A stretch of 64,000 bases of DNA from Epiperipatus broadwayi (Eukaryota; Onychophora; Udeonychophora; Euonychophora; Peripatidae): contig JAQFVV010012441.1 of NCBI GenBank assembly GCA_028023455.1, positions 4,709,911 to 4,773,910 on the forward strand. Reading direction: 5' to 3'. Under the pieces are notes generated by a model. That model saw only the letters and a list, made by a program, of their open reading frames with translations. It searched no databases and had not been told where the DNA came from. Below are positions 1-10,470 of the stretch, in pieces (positions within the stretch are counted from its first letter, which is position 1; each line of letters opens with the position of its first letter). The position numbers were made by a program, and so were the translations under genes.

Positions 1-1410
1 CATACCCATGTAGACATTATGTCAGTCTAATCCCTCATATTATTGGACCATTACATATCTAAATATATTAATAGGAAAGAAATGGTCTGAACTTATACTA
101 AGATGTAATCTATTGCCTAAACAATGTGGTTTGAAAATCTAGTTTTTTTATTGGTAGATTAATGGTTTCACCACAGCTGAAGTTTATCTAAAAATACATC
201 AGACTAGTCCATTAAATTATCAATATATATATTTGCATGCTTACTAAGATAAGGAATGCCCAAATATTTCTAGTGATATTGAAATTCGAAACTGAAATCA
301 AAACATTCTTAATTATGTTAAGAAGTTTAAAGAATATTAATTAAAAATGTTTTATGTTATAGAAGTAGAAGTACAACAAATGGATCAATATTTAAAACTG
401 AAAATAATCTGCTAATACAGACAATGGAAATCTGAGTAAAATATAATGAAGTACCAGTAATTAGTAAATTGAGCAGATGCAAATAACATCAAATATTTTA
501 ATTAACTGCTGACAACATCTGTGTATGTTATTGACAGCTGATAATTATTTGAGTGTATTCGATAATAAGATATCTGATTAACATTATTTACTATTTAAAA
601 GCAACGACTAATTTCACTTATTTTTAGATTTCAGTATAAGTCATTGCTTTAAAATTTAGATCACACACACACACATATATATATAGTGCGGAAGTATTGA
701 ATACCCTATAGTGTAGTATATGTAAACTAACTGTCAGTAAACATAAAATGTAAAAAGTATCTATATTTTGATTGGTTAACAAATTTTATTTTTATTTGTT
801 AGGAGATTTAGCAATTGTGACTTTGTTATTTATATCAAATATCGATACTTGGTTTATTTAATTTAAATAATATTATAGAATTAAATTACGACAGTAAAAA
901 GTAACAAACCAATGGCTATTAAAGATTATCAATTTAAAAGTAAATGAATACAAGTATATACATACTTAACAAATTTTAAATATGGAGAATATAGATTATT
1001 TAATTATACATTTATATTTACTAATTTTAATTATACTGAAAAAAGCTCATTTTGCTAGCATATGTATATGTATATGAAAAATGACTATAAATATACATAT
1101 ACATATAATCAAAAGTGCATTCAAATACATACAAGTGCGCAAGTAAGCATATAAATGTAGTTTTATTTTAGTGTATACAATAATTCTTACGTTTAATTCA
1201 TTCATTCTTTGTAGACTGATGTGGATTCCTTTCTGTTTCGTTCTCTTTTGGAGGAAAAGTTGTTTTCTATTATAATAATACTCTAAACAAGAACTGTGTG
1301 GTGTGATAAGATAAATGTTTATGTGAAGTAGATATCTATTTTTATGTAAACATTAAATCTACATTCATGTAATTAAGTTATCATATTGGAAAATGACATT
1401 GTAAAGGATT
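1..1410. other. AT-rich non-coding DNA, nothing recognised
   Basis: I see no coding, RNA or transposon signature in this stretch. The only ordered sequence is a short CA/TA dinucleotide run near 663-686. Confidence 0.6.
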
Positions 1411-1531
1411 TAACAACCGGAAACATATATATATTATTATTACAAAACTTTTCTATTTATATTATTACAAAACTTTTCTATTTAAATAGAAAAGTTTTGT
1501 AATAATAATATATATATGTTTCCGGTTGTTA
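1411..1531. repeat. Near-perfect inverted repeat with internal duplication
   Basis: The left arm starts TAACAACCGGAAACATATA at 1411 and the right arm ends with its exact complement at 1531, giving arms of about 48 bp. The motif ATTATTACAAAACTTTTCT is present twice in the left arm and once in the right arm, so about 25 bp were duplicated beside the hairpin centre. A DNA-only hairpin or MITE is the simplest reading. No target-site duplication was identified. Confidence 0.8.
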
Positions 1532-1744
1532 ATATATATATAACTCTTTTTATTTGAATACTAGAAAACAACCTTTTTTGCGATTGTAAGTTATTAATTT
1601 TGATTAGGTTACACTTAAATGTTCAGTGTCTTGACTGAATACAAAATAATTTCAAATGGTCTCTGGAATTTATCCTGTTAAAATTCACCTATAGATTCTT
1701 TCTTTCTTTTTTGGGGTAACGCAATAAACGACTGTTAATGAACA

Positions 1745-1950
1745 TATACTTAGAAAAGGTATATGTCTAAAAATATTCAACTTTATTACTGACTAGCATG
1801 CATATATATATATCATGTATATCATATTAATAAAGAATATGATATACATAATGGATATGATATATGTGGTGATATATATTTACATTATATATCGAAAGGA
1901 TGCTAGACAGTAATACAGCTGAATATTTTTAAAATATATATCTTTTCTGC
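1745..1950. repeat. Imperfect inverted-repeat element, MITE-like
   Basis: The left arm (about 1748-1815, with AAAATATTCAACTTTATTAC then TGACTAGCATG) pairs with the right arm (about 1880-1950, reading AAAATATTCAGCTGTATTAC then TGTCTAGCATC on the other strand). The loop is TA-rich. The arms carry scattered substitutions, so the element is old. No protein is encoded. Confidence 0.65.
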
Positions 1951-2410
1951 ATACATGTTAAAATGTTTCTTGTTGCGCGAATTCAATATTGAGTAAAGAG
2001 TTATTAAAAGTCTAAGCTAGAAGTAAGAGGGTCTTATGTGGAAGTGGCTAACATTTTACAGCAATATGCCAATTTTTTATGCATTACTTCACATATATCG
2101 TACAATGTTTGTGCTACTATTAAATTTTTGGATAAAATACAATATTTATAGAAAAATAATATTTATCATTTTTTCCTATTGAATAACAATGTATTCTAAA
2201 AAATTTTTTTTAAATATTATTTACTTTAATTAAATTTCAGAGTCTGTTTTTTCCCCTTTAGATTTAATGCTTGGACTTAAGTTTATAAATCAGAGTAATC
2301 TAAAAAAATTTTCAAAATTGTATCAATCAGTTATGACTTATTTTTTTTAAAAATCAGTTTCATGATAAAAATATTTTTTTATAATTAGAATGTTTCCTAA
2401 GAACCCACAT
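1951..2410. other. AT-rich DNA, nothing recognised
   Basis: Homopolymer-rich A/T sequence without ORF, repeat or RNA signature that I can name. Confidence 0.5.
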
Positions 2411-2486
2411 TTACAAGATAAAAAGTTATTAGGGACTGACTGGATTATATACATCAAAAAATAAAAACGATAAAATGTGATGTCAT

Positions 2487-3369
2487 GTGATGTACTATGG
2501 CTTCTCCTTAAACGAAGTCAAGAGTATCTGAGGAATTGTGCTCAGATTCTCCACTCTAAGTTTTCCCATATTCTGTTCCATCCCATTTCCACAACATAAT
2601 TTTTGTCAACTCTATAGCCTTAATGTCTAATTTCCCCTTATCTTTTTCCAAACCCAGCATAAAAACCAATAATTCACTTTATGTATAATCACTTTTTTCA
2701 TATTTATTCTTCCATAACTTCATTATATATACCCTTTCTGTTTTCAAACATTTACATTCAATTAACAAATGCCTAATATTTTCTATTCCTTCCTTACATA
2801 AATGGAAAAATCACCCATATTTTTCTATTTACATGTATATTCTTTTGTAGCTAAAGATCCCATTCGAGCCTTAAACAATAAACTACTTTCCTTACCATTA
2901 TCATATAATTATGTGATGTGATGTACTGTAGCTACTCCTTAAACGAAGTCAAGAATCTCTCAGCAATTATACCAATAAAAACTTGTTAGCTACTTAATTT
3001 TACATTCCCCAGTCTAATTTTTCCCATATTCTGCTCCATCCCATTTCCACAACAAAATATTTGTCAACTCTACAGTCTTTATATCTAAATCCCTCTTATC
3101 TTTTTCCAAACCCAGCATAAAAACCAATAATCTACTTTCTGTATAATCACTTTTTTCATATTTATTTTCCCATAACTTCATTATATGTGCCCTTTCTGTT
3201 TTCAAGCATTTACATTCAATTAACAAATGCCTAATATTTTCTATTCCTTCTTTACATAATTTACAAAATAAATCACCCATTTTTTTCCATTTACATGTAT
3301 ATTCTCTTGTAGTTAAAGATCCCGTTTGGGCCTTAAATAATAAACTACTTTCCTTACAATTATCATATA
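2487..3369. repeat. Tandem duplication of the LINE 3' end
   Basis: The segment 2487-2909 is repeated in direct orientation at about 2918-3369. Both copies begin GTGATGTACT, continue through ACTCCTTAAACGAAGTCAAGA (with one change) and end at TTATCATAT. The second copy has about 50 extra bases after the AAACGAAGTCAAGA block. Only the second copy keeps an open zinc-knuckle frame. Either two nested 3' ends inserted side by side or a local duplication occurred. Confidence 0.75.
3014..3280 (-). pseudogene. LINE ORF2 C-terminal zinc-knuckle fragment
   Basis: An 88-residue open stretch with C-x2-C near residues 6-9 and H then C near residues 18 and 23, followed by a hydrophilic, charged tail. This is the normal terminus of a LINE ORF2 polyprotein. 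It begins at an internal methionine, not a true start, and is separated from the upstream fragment (3381-3608) by a frame break. A second, more damaged copy lies at about 2587-2845. Family assignment below the LINE level is not possible by eye. Confidence 0.65.
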
Positions 3370-3380
3370 TTAACTCACAC

Positions 3381-3896
3381 CTAAATATTCTGTTTATTTC
3401 TATATATATTTAAACTCTTTTTACTCTCCATACTATTTCTCCATCTCTCTAACTCCTTATTCTTTATTAATAAATCTATTCTTTTATCCCATTCCTTACT
3501 ATTACAACACTCAACAATTCTCTTAATACAATCATCCCATCTTTTGTACAAATATGCTGATATAAATTCTTTATCCAAATCTTTTGCATACCACATTACC
3601 TTTATCACCCATCTTGTACCTACCCTTTACTCATAACCCAATTAAATACTACTTTAGCTATTTTTTTATTATCCATAAACTGCAATCTACCAAACATTTT
3701 CATTTTACTTTTTGCATCTCTCATATGAAAACTTGACCATCCCATTTCTCCTTGAATTGCCTCTCTTGCTGTCCATATATCTGCATCCAATGCATGTCTT
3801 CCTACTTCCCTTTGAAATTTTTCTAAGTAATTTAATTAGCACACTCTCTATACAGTAGTGGCACCTAGTGCAAGCCTTAGTAATCAATAAATGCAA
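3381..3896 (-). pseudogene. LINE ORF2 post-RT region, frameshifted
   Basis: Two open stretches (3381-3608 and 3705-3896) in different frames belong to one ancestral reading frame on the minus strand. In a third frame between them, residues MGWSSFHMRDAKSKMK and VVFNWVMSKG are legible, typical of the conserved region between the RT and the terminal zinc knuckle. The ORF that starts near 3896 is partly out of frame and runs into the neighbouring fold-back repeat, so its first residues are not LINE protein. Confidence 0.6.
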
Positions 3897-4150
3897 GATG
3901 GTTTGTGCATAAAATCCATGTGCACAAACGTTTTTACATCCATTGGTTGGTAAGGCTTGTATTGGATGAACTACTGTGTGTAGGGTTTGCTGCTATTATT
4001 AATCTTTGATATATTTAATCCAGTGTCAGTCCCTAATAATTTATAACTCCTTAGTATATAAAGGGTTGATGGAATTACTGTATGGAAAATTTGCTACAGT
4101 TAATAACAGCTTGTGTAGGCATAGAAAATGGTGATCATATGATGTTTTAA
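3845..4150 (+). repeat. Fold-back repeat family, locus 1
   Basis: The arms at about 3848-3909 and 3921-3985 are inverted copies, sharing GTGCAAGCCTTAGTAATCAA and TTTGTGCAT in complement. The sense copy continues into the family tail TTAATAACAGCTTGTG ... AATGGTGATCATATGATG. The same tail closes loci at 5.1, 5.6, 7.85 and 29.78 kb. This copy lacks the hammerhead segment. The tail copy is interrupted by about 90 bp (4000-4095) that has an inverted counterpart at 2413-2456. Confidence 0.7.
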
Positions 4151-5034
4151 TGTTTTTTTGCATCAAAATTAGAGAAGTCTCCATGTGTTTTTAAAAGCTG
4201 AATGCAGATCATATTTTTTAAAGATTAGCTCACTAAATTTGAATTTAAGTATTTTGTCATTCTGATTATTAATATAATTGTTTTTTGATTAGAGTTTGAA
4301 TTTACAGACTTATGATTTTTTATTTTAATAATCAGGGCCTCTTTGTAGCAAATTAATCCCATAAAGTGCCATATCTAGTATATGGTCTATAGATTGGACA
4401 TTTCTGGTTTAGATATTGCCTTTCTTTTATAATGCAGTAACAGTTTGAATGCCACATATGTTTGAATTTATTGTATAAAATCTTACTATTTTGAATGAAA
4501 AGTTTTATTGGTGAATTTTTTTTCCAAATTTTATGAAGGGACTATCAGGAATATTACCCCTGAAGTGTTTTGGTGACTTTTATGAAAATATTAGATATAA
4601 TTATCAATGAGTTTACTATATATGCACTTGTGTTAACAATTGTTGGTGTAAATAATTTTAATTTAAAAATGGGTTTTTGATTTTAAAATTTTTATCACAA
4701 AATATATATTATTTGTATGATTTTTGCTTTCAAAATGCAATGTGACTCTCATTTTTACTGTGTAAGTATATTACAAAATTTTGCCCCATGCAGATAAAAT
4801 ATGGTGGGATTTAAAGATGACATTTTAAAGTAAAGATATTTCTTATTGTATTACAAAAATATTGACTTCATTTAGTGTAGTATTTTTAATCATAATTATT
4901 ACTTTCTTTTTTTAAGGATCATATATATTAATACTATGATGATTGTGAAGATGTATGGAAGAGTTTTTTATAAGTTTGTTCAGTAAACATATTTTGATAG
5001 ATTGAACTTACCATTATGAGGAATACAGAAGCAA
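4151..5034. other. AT-rich DNA, nothing recognised
   Basis: No coding, RNA or repeat structure was recognised here. Confidence 0.5.
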
Positions 5035-5165
5035 AGTCTCAAAATAGTGTCATCCAGCATTAGCTTTAATAATCAATGAAGGCAAGAAGATTCATGCATA
5101 AAATCCATATAAAGATAGGAATTTTAGCATAGGTAATGGTGATCATGTGATGTTTTCATGTTTTT
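5035..5165 (+). repeat. Fold-back repeat family, locus 2 (truncated)
   Basis: A short piece containing the family's internal block (CTTTAATAATCAATGAAGGC, TTCATGCATAAAATCCAT) joined directly to the family tail GGTAATGGTGATCATGTGATG. The middle and the inverted arm are missing. Confidence 0.6.
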
Positions 5166-5340
5166 ATATCAGCCCTGCTGACAAGACAATAATGGCAGTG
5201 ATTTTTGAAAAATTAATCACACCAAAATGTATGAATATTTAACTCCGTTCAGACCTATATACAAGTGAAATAGCTTTGATTAAAAACATTATTGTGGTTT
5301 TTGTTAGGCTCATAATTAACTTAATGGATAAAAAATGAAT

Positions 5341-5600
5341 GTTGGAGGGCTATATTAGATCTTAAGGTCTAGGTGCAATGCTCCCAGATCCAAGACTTTT
5401 CACTGATGAAAGCCACAAGTTAGAAACATGTTGAAGAATATTGGATAATTCGGCATTAGACAAGGATTTTATGTACAAATTTTCTTGTATCCATTGATTA
5501 CTAAGGCTTGCACTGGATGACAATGCTATATGGAGGGTTTGCTACTAAAATAACAGCTTGTGGAAAAATAGGAAATGGTGATCATGTGATGTAATGAGTA
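5341..5600 (+). repeat. Fold-back repeat family, locus 3, sense copy with hammerhead relic
   Basis: A single sense copy collinear with the right arm of the 7.05-7.86 kb locus: GATCTTAAGGTCTAGGTGCAATG, a hammerhead-like block at about 5386-5420, then ATTGGATAATTCGGCATTAG, CATTGATTACTAAGGCTTGC and the tail GGAAATGGTGATCATGTGATG. The hammerhead core CTGATGA and GAAAC are intact, but helices I and II have several mismatches, so it is probably inactive. No inverted arm is present. Confidence 0.65.
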
Positions 5601-6629
5601 ATGTTGATGATATAAAGATAAAGTTAGCAAAAAATATGCATTTATGAATTGGTATTTAATATTTTCTAAAGTTGAGTGAAAATGTGTACTAAACTTAATT
5701 AAAAATTAAATGATAGTGGCATAGTAGATATAAGATCAGCTATAGGTGGTGAAATATTTTCCAGAAGACCATCATTATTGGTTATAATTTAAATTTATGA
5801 TATTTTAAATAATTTTAGATGAAAAAAATAAATAAATAAAAAGTTTTTTTTCTGTATAGCAGGTCTTATATTCTTATATCTTAAAGATTGTAAATGTATT
5901 CTTAATTTATTTAGTTTTTTTATTTATGATAATAAAAGTTCTTGTTATTTAAAAATATCAAAGCATTGCTTTTATTCTTATTTACAATTGCTCATTCTTT
6001 ATTATATGAATTTATAATAATATTTCCCCCCTGATCATCCTTATAAATTAAAGTCTATTTTTTTAAATAACACTCTGTTACTGTTTACTTTTATTATGAA
6101 TATAGGCACTAAGTAATCTAAAAACATATCCAAGTCTTGATAGATTATAAATTGTTTTATTTTGATAAAGCAAATCGCTATTGAATAAAAAGACAACTAT
6201 ATATTTAATAATAAACATTTCCCTCATTCAATCTATACGAAGTTATCGAAAAATTGATTTTGTTATTAGAGTTAGCTGCATTCAGATGCATAAATGTGTT
6301 TACTTCTTGAAATCCCAAATCATTGCAAATGGAAGACAATACAGTTACAGATATCTTATATAACATGATTGTGTATGATATAGAAATGGCCATTCAAGTG
6401 AATAATTTGTCTTCTTAAATTGCTAATAGTTTAATATAGATTCTATATATAATACTAATTTAAATTTAATATTTGATAAAAATAGTTAATTTGTTGCATT
6501 AAAATTGAAATAGCTTGCTTAGAATTTAATTCTGATATGTTGAGACGTTTATTTAGCTTTTTAAGCAAATGTTATGATTTCTGCCAGTTATTTTTTATAA
6601 TAGAACATTTTAGTAATTGTATCTGTATA
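5601..6629. other. AT-rich DNA, nothing recognised
   Basis: Short open frames here have no recognisable composition or motif and are treated as chance. I see no repeat or RNA gene. Confidence 0.5.
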
Positions 6630-6930
6630 ATTATGGTAAGAGAACAAATAGGTGTTACTGACCTCATTGAAAAAATTAAAAGACTGAAGTGGAGTTGGGC
6701 TGAACATATTGCTAAAATAGATGATAATAGATGGACAATTGAAATCTTAAACTGGATTCCAAGAGATTGTAAAAGATCCAGAAAGAGGCCACATGTGAGA
6801 TGGATGGATGAAATAAGAAAGTATGCAGGTGTGATGTGGAGAAGAGAAGCTAAAAGTCAGAGAAGATGAAATGAACTTGGAGAGACCTTCATCTTGCAGT
6901 GGATTGATAATGGTTGATGATGATGATAAT
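6630..6930 (+). mobile_element. RTE/Jockey-type LINE ORF2 terminus with ATG-rich tail
   Basis: The plus strand encodes GVTDLIEKIKRLKWSWAEHI, then DDNRWTIEILNWIPRD, RSRKRPHVRWMDEI and a terminal WIDNG block. This order (RxKWxWAGH, DNRWT, WxPRxxKRxxGRPxxRWxDEI, QQWxDNG) is the well-known C-terminus of RTE-related LINE ORF2 proteins. Here only the canonical Gly of AGH and GRP are changed (AEH, KRP). The frame ends after KSQRR, but homology continues in the same region to the stop near 6915. Immediately downstream is a short GAT repeat tail ending near 6930, typical of RTE elements. The copy is strongly 5'-truncated and non-functional. Confidence 0.85.
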
Positions 6931-7046
6931 CTATTTAATTGTGTGTATTAGATTTATAGAACCTAAATTCTATAGTATGTTGTCAATTAATTTATATCTA
7001 TGTTAAAAGTAATCTTTACAAGTTTTAATGAGATGAATATTTGTGT

Positions 7047-7863
7047 TAATGTATTTAATAAATTGTTAATAAGAGTACCAAACTCTCCATACAATGGTGC
7101 ACCAACTGCAAACCCTTGTAATCAATGGATGCTGAAAGGTTTGTGCCTAATATCTCTATCTAGTGCATATTCATCAAACACCCCCCAGATTTGTTTATAG
7201 TTTGTGGCTTTCATTAATGAGGGGCTTTAGATTTGAGAGCACTGCATGATCGATTTTAGAATCTAATGCAACCCCCCAGCCACCATCTTTTACCTACTTG
7301 GTTAACTATAAAGCTAGGATCCCAAGATGAAAACACTATGTTTCAAATCCAACCCCATTTTCTTATATAATCATATACATCTGAACTCAGTTCAGCAACT
7401 ACACATTTTGGTGTTTTTGGTTTTTCAAAAACCACAGTCACCATTATTCCCTTAGACAGAATAGGTATAAAACTATCAAAATATCAAATGATCAACATTT
7501 CATATGCTTACACATGCAGTTAATAAGTGTCCCAAACTCTTCAAATGAAATTGGGTTGGAAAAATCATGGTGTTTTCATTTGGACTTCTTGCTTACCCAA
7601 AAAAGATGGCTGCTGGAGGATTGCATTTGATCCTAAGACTTAGGTTGCAATGTTATCAAATTATAGGCTTGTCACTGATGAAAGCTACAAGCCTGAAACT
7701 AGTCTGGCAATATTGGATGAGTAGGTACTAGATTGGGATGTTATGCATAAATCTTTCAACATCCAGTAATCACAAATGCTTGCCATTAGTAGCACTACTG
7801 TATGGTGCATTTGGTACTCTTATTAACAGCACATGCAAGATATGAAATAATGATCATGTTATG
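7047..7863 (+). mobile_element. Large fold-back element carrying a hammerhead ribozyme, locus 4
   Basis: The left arm (7061-7365) is an inverted copy of the right arm (7540-7828), with matching blocks such as TTAATAAGAGTACCAAA against its complement at the other end, and TGAAAACACTATG against CATGGTGTTTTCA. The sense (right) copy alone has the additional family tail 7829-7863 (ATGATCATGTTATG). The sequence TGTATTTAATAAATT before the left arm resembles TGTTTTAATAGATT after the tail, a possible imperfect target-site duplication. This 'short inverted copy plus longer sense copy' layout is shared with the PLE pairs in this window. No protein is encoded; the element is probably non-autonomous. Confidence 0.75.
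7669..7710 (+). ncRNA. Type I hammerhead ribozyme (candidate)
   Basis: All parts of a type I hammerhead can be placed. Helix I pairs TTGTCA (7669-7674) with TGGCAA (7705-7710), six pairs including one G-U. The core CTGATGA is 7675-7681. Helix II is AAGCT/AGCCT with loop ACA and one A-C mismatch. The invariant GAA is 7695-7697. Helix III is the minimal AC/GT pair with loop TA, and the cleavage triplet is GTC ending at 7704. Hammerheads with very short helix III are known from Penelope-like elements and retrozymes. The element family has mutated relics of the same motif at 5.39 and 29.6 kb. Confidence 0.7.
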
Positions 7864-7869
7864 TTTTAA

Positions 7870-8269
7870 TAGATTTTTCTCTGTTAATCAATATTAGGTA
7901 AAAATTTGCAACAAAATTTTTATTCCCAAGTTTTAAAATATTTTTTGTACTTTAAACGTTTCCATCTACTTTAGTTTTTAATGATATTAAAAATAACATT
8001 TAGGCTTATTTAGCTAGGGTGTTTTTTCTAAATTCTTTAATGCAGTAGTTATATAAATATTAAGATTTTTCTCACATTTTTTGTGAGATGTCTCAGGAGA
8101 ATATTTCAACCATTTATCAAATTCTTTATTTGGTTATAAAAAAGACTAAACAGTATTTAAATTAAGTATTGACTGAATAAGAAATATATACAACATTATT
8201 TTTATACTTCTCAATTCAAGGGACTTTATGAATATAAAACTTATGATTGGAAACTAATTTTTTTTTCAT
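7870..8269. other. AT-rich DNA, nothing recognised
   Basis: No feature was recognised between the fold-back element and the SINE. Confidence 0.5.
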
Positions 8270-8365
8270 ATGTCATAGCATCGTCCGGGACGCGAACCCA
8301 CAACCGTCTGCAACCAACTACTTGCTTGCATGGCTGCTGCGATACCTCTTGGCTAACAATGCAAG
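8270..8365 (-). mobile_element. tRNA-derived SINE, copy 1
   Basis: On the minus strand the sequence reads TTAGCCAAGAGGT (RNA polymerase III A-box-like) and, about 50 bases later, GGTTCGCGTCCC (B box), with a terminal ACGATGCTATGACATATG block followed by an A-run (T-run on the plus strand). It is nearly identical to the copy at 49.15 kb. CTAATTT flanks both sides and may be a decayed target-site duplication. The folded arms do not form a functional tRNA. Confidence 0.75.
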
Positions 8366-8429
8366 CTAATTTCATTAAAAAGTTATAAAGTTTAAAATGG
8401 AGATATATCTAGTTGGACTATGATTTGGG

Positions 8430-8800
8430 ATGCAAAACTTATCAGTTTTTTTCGTCTATGCTCTCTGGTTGCTTCGATATGCCATTATCCTTGACCAGAG
8501 AGTGCACTCAGTCAATCAAATGCTCTTGGACCTAATTTGCACTCTCAAAACCTGAGATACTAAACAAGCCTCACCTCCACTCCTCACAGACACTTGGGCA
8601 ATCCCCCAACCCCCATTCTCTCAGCCTCTGTCATAGGACTCAATCACAAAGACATGCATTTCTGACCAGCCTGGACTACACACCATTTCCTCTCTCCACT
8701 TTCCATTCCCTTTTTACATGTATCCTTCCCTTGTTGCTCCTGTACTTTCATTTATTTTACTGTATCTGTTTTTTTTTTTTATATGAATAAACATTTTATC
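8430..8800 (+). other. Less AT-rich island of unknown origin
   Basis: About 350 bp with noticeably more C and CT-rich words than its surroundings, ending in an AATAAA signal (8786) and a short A-run. It may be the 3' part of a retrocopy or of an unrecognised repeat. No protein family is legible in any frame, so I assign nothing further. Confidence 0.3.
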
Positions 8801-9962
8801 ACTGAAAAAACAACAACTTATTTTCCAATTTTACTGTTGGAATAATAAAATAACACATATAAGCTGTTTATAGTAACTATTAAGCAAATTTTCTGTTTTT
8901 AAACAAAAGTACACAATTGTAGGATCAATTAATGAAATGCTTCCAGTACTCAAATTACAAAGTTAAACAATATTACCCTGCTTGCGAATCTCAGGTTACA
9001 TCTTTATAATATAGGGTGGAGTATGCCCTTGAGTAAGAGCTGTTAGAATAATTTGTTACATTGTGTTTTGCGTTTTTAGTAGCAGCTCATTGTAATGTCC
9101 ATCATTCCTCAATAAATAATGATTTAGTTCACAATTGCGTTAATAACCACAGCCTTCATTCTTGGAGTCGTTAAACTTAAAACATTAATGCTCTAGAAAT
9201 ATTAAGCATGATCTGTGACATTTTTTCACACCTTAAGAAACTAATGTTATTTTTAATCAAATGTTTCCCACCATATTTTTAGCTTTCTATTTTAAAAATA
9301 AATAAATATTCGATTGATATTTCTATTGTATGTTATAGCAAAATGCCGTGTGGCATTTACAAACATTGATAAAAAGAATAAATCAAATGTTCACGATCTC
9401 TATTTTGAAGCTCAACTTTGCCACTTCCGTGGTTGAATGTCACATGACCTCCCAAGTATTTCATTTAGTTTTTAATGCCAGAATACAGTGATAATATAAC
9501 ATCGGTTTTTGTTATTTTTTTAAATTCCTGTAAATAAAATTTAAAGTAGTGACTTCCCCGCGTGGTAAACAGTTTTTCGTTGCTCCTAGCTCTTCGAAAA
9601 TAAATTATGCTTATGAGTCTAGACTAAATGATAACTCTACATTACAAGTTAAAAAGATAAATAGATAGTTAAAATAAAAAGTTGAATAGACACACAGAAA
9701 CTCACATTTATATAAAAACAGTACCATAAAAGCGAAAATGTAATTTATATTTTATTTTCCGTACAGTAACGAGGAATGTCAAGAGATTTTTCCGTCTTCC
9801 TGACCATCGTTAAAAGACGCGTACATCCGCTGGTAACTATTAACTTTCCAAATAGATTGTTAAAATTGAAGTTGTTCCCGAAAGCAATTTTTTTATTCAG
9901 CGCCGTTATTTCATAATAACATTATTTTTAACAGTTGTTATTCCATCGATCATATATATATA
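8801..9962. other. AT-rich DNA with a local CpG cluster
   Basis: No gene was recognised. Between about 9545 and 9910 CpG dinucleotides are unusually frequent for this window (CCCCGCGTGG, AAGACGCGTACATCCGC, GCGCCGTT). Such a cluster in otherwise CpG-poor DNA could be a regulatory element or a recently acquired insertion. Confidence 0.4.
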
Positions 9963-10022
9963 TGTTAGTATAATGGTTAATGCATCTCTGGTATGACTAT
10001 CATTCAGAGTTCAAATCCGAAA
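9963..10022 (+). pseudogene. tRNA-like relic
   Basis: TTAGTATAATGGTTAATGC resembles an A box with D-arm of the Asp/Glu/Gly tRNA type, and AGAGTTCAAATCC at the right distance resembles a B box. The anticodon arm and acceptor stem do not pair, so it is a degenerate tRNA or SINE head, not a working tRNA. Confidence 0.5.
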
Positions 10023-10470
10023 AAGATTTAAAAAAATAGATAATAGACAGTTCTAAGTAAAATTAGGATCTGTTTTTTTGATAACTGTTTTCAAGGCAGT
10101 CCAAATATTAATTTGATATATATGCTGGAAATAAAAATAAAGTAGAATTTACTATTCAGTCACTTTTTAAAACTATTTATATTTTTTTTAAACTGATATA
10201 TATATGTAATCTTATAATTAAATATTAGTAAATCCAGTAATCAAAAATGTTGAAAAAGGACAAAAAGTATATTATATTTATAATATTATTATATATGTGT
10301 GTGTATGCTTGTTTGCTTGCATTTAAATTTAAACAAGTAAAATACGTAATAAATAATTCACTGCAAAGCAAACATATTAGAATCTTTCTGAAGAAAAATA
10401 TGAAAACAATTCAATATTAGTATACTAGGCTAATCATATACCGGGTGATAACAGATTGACATATATTTTA

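Larger units (their letters stand above)
2464..3840 (-). mobile_element. LINE (non-LTR retrotransposon) 3' fragment, 5'-truncated
   Basis: Read on the minus strand, this holds the C-terminal part of a LINE ORF2. The segment encoded around 3710-3838 (LEKFQREVGRHAL, then EAIQGEMGWSSFHMRD) matches the conserved post-RT region of L1/RTE-like ORF2 proteins, where a motif of the form LEKIQR is followed by a GDxGW-like block. The region 3014-3280 encodes a terminal Cys/His motif, CKLC then RHLLIEC (C-x2-C, H, C), the zinc knuckle at the end of many LINE ORF2s. Stop codons and a frame change near 3600-3640 break the frame. The 3' end terminates in TCACATCACAT-type short repeats, a usual LINE tail. 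The fragment is dead and abuts a fold-back repeat at about 3845. Confidence 0.75.

Noticed and set aside
9963-10022. Functional tRNA gene
   Set aside because: A- and B-box-like words only; acceptor and anticodon stems do not pair.
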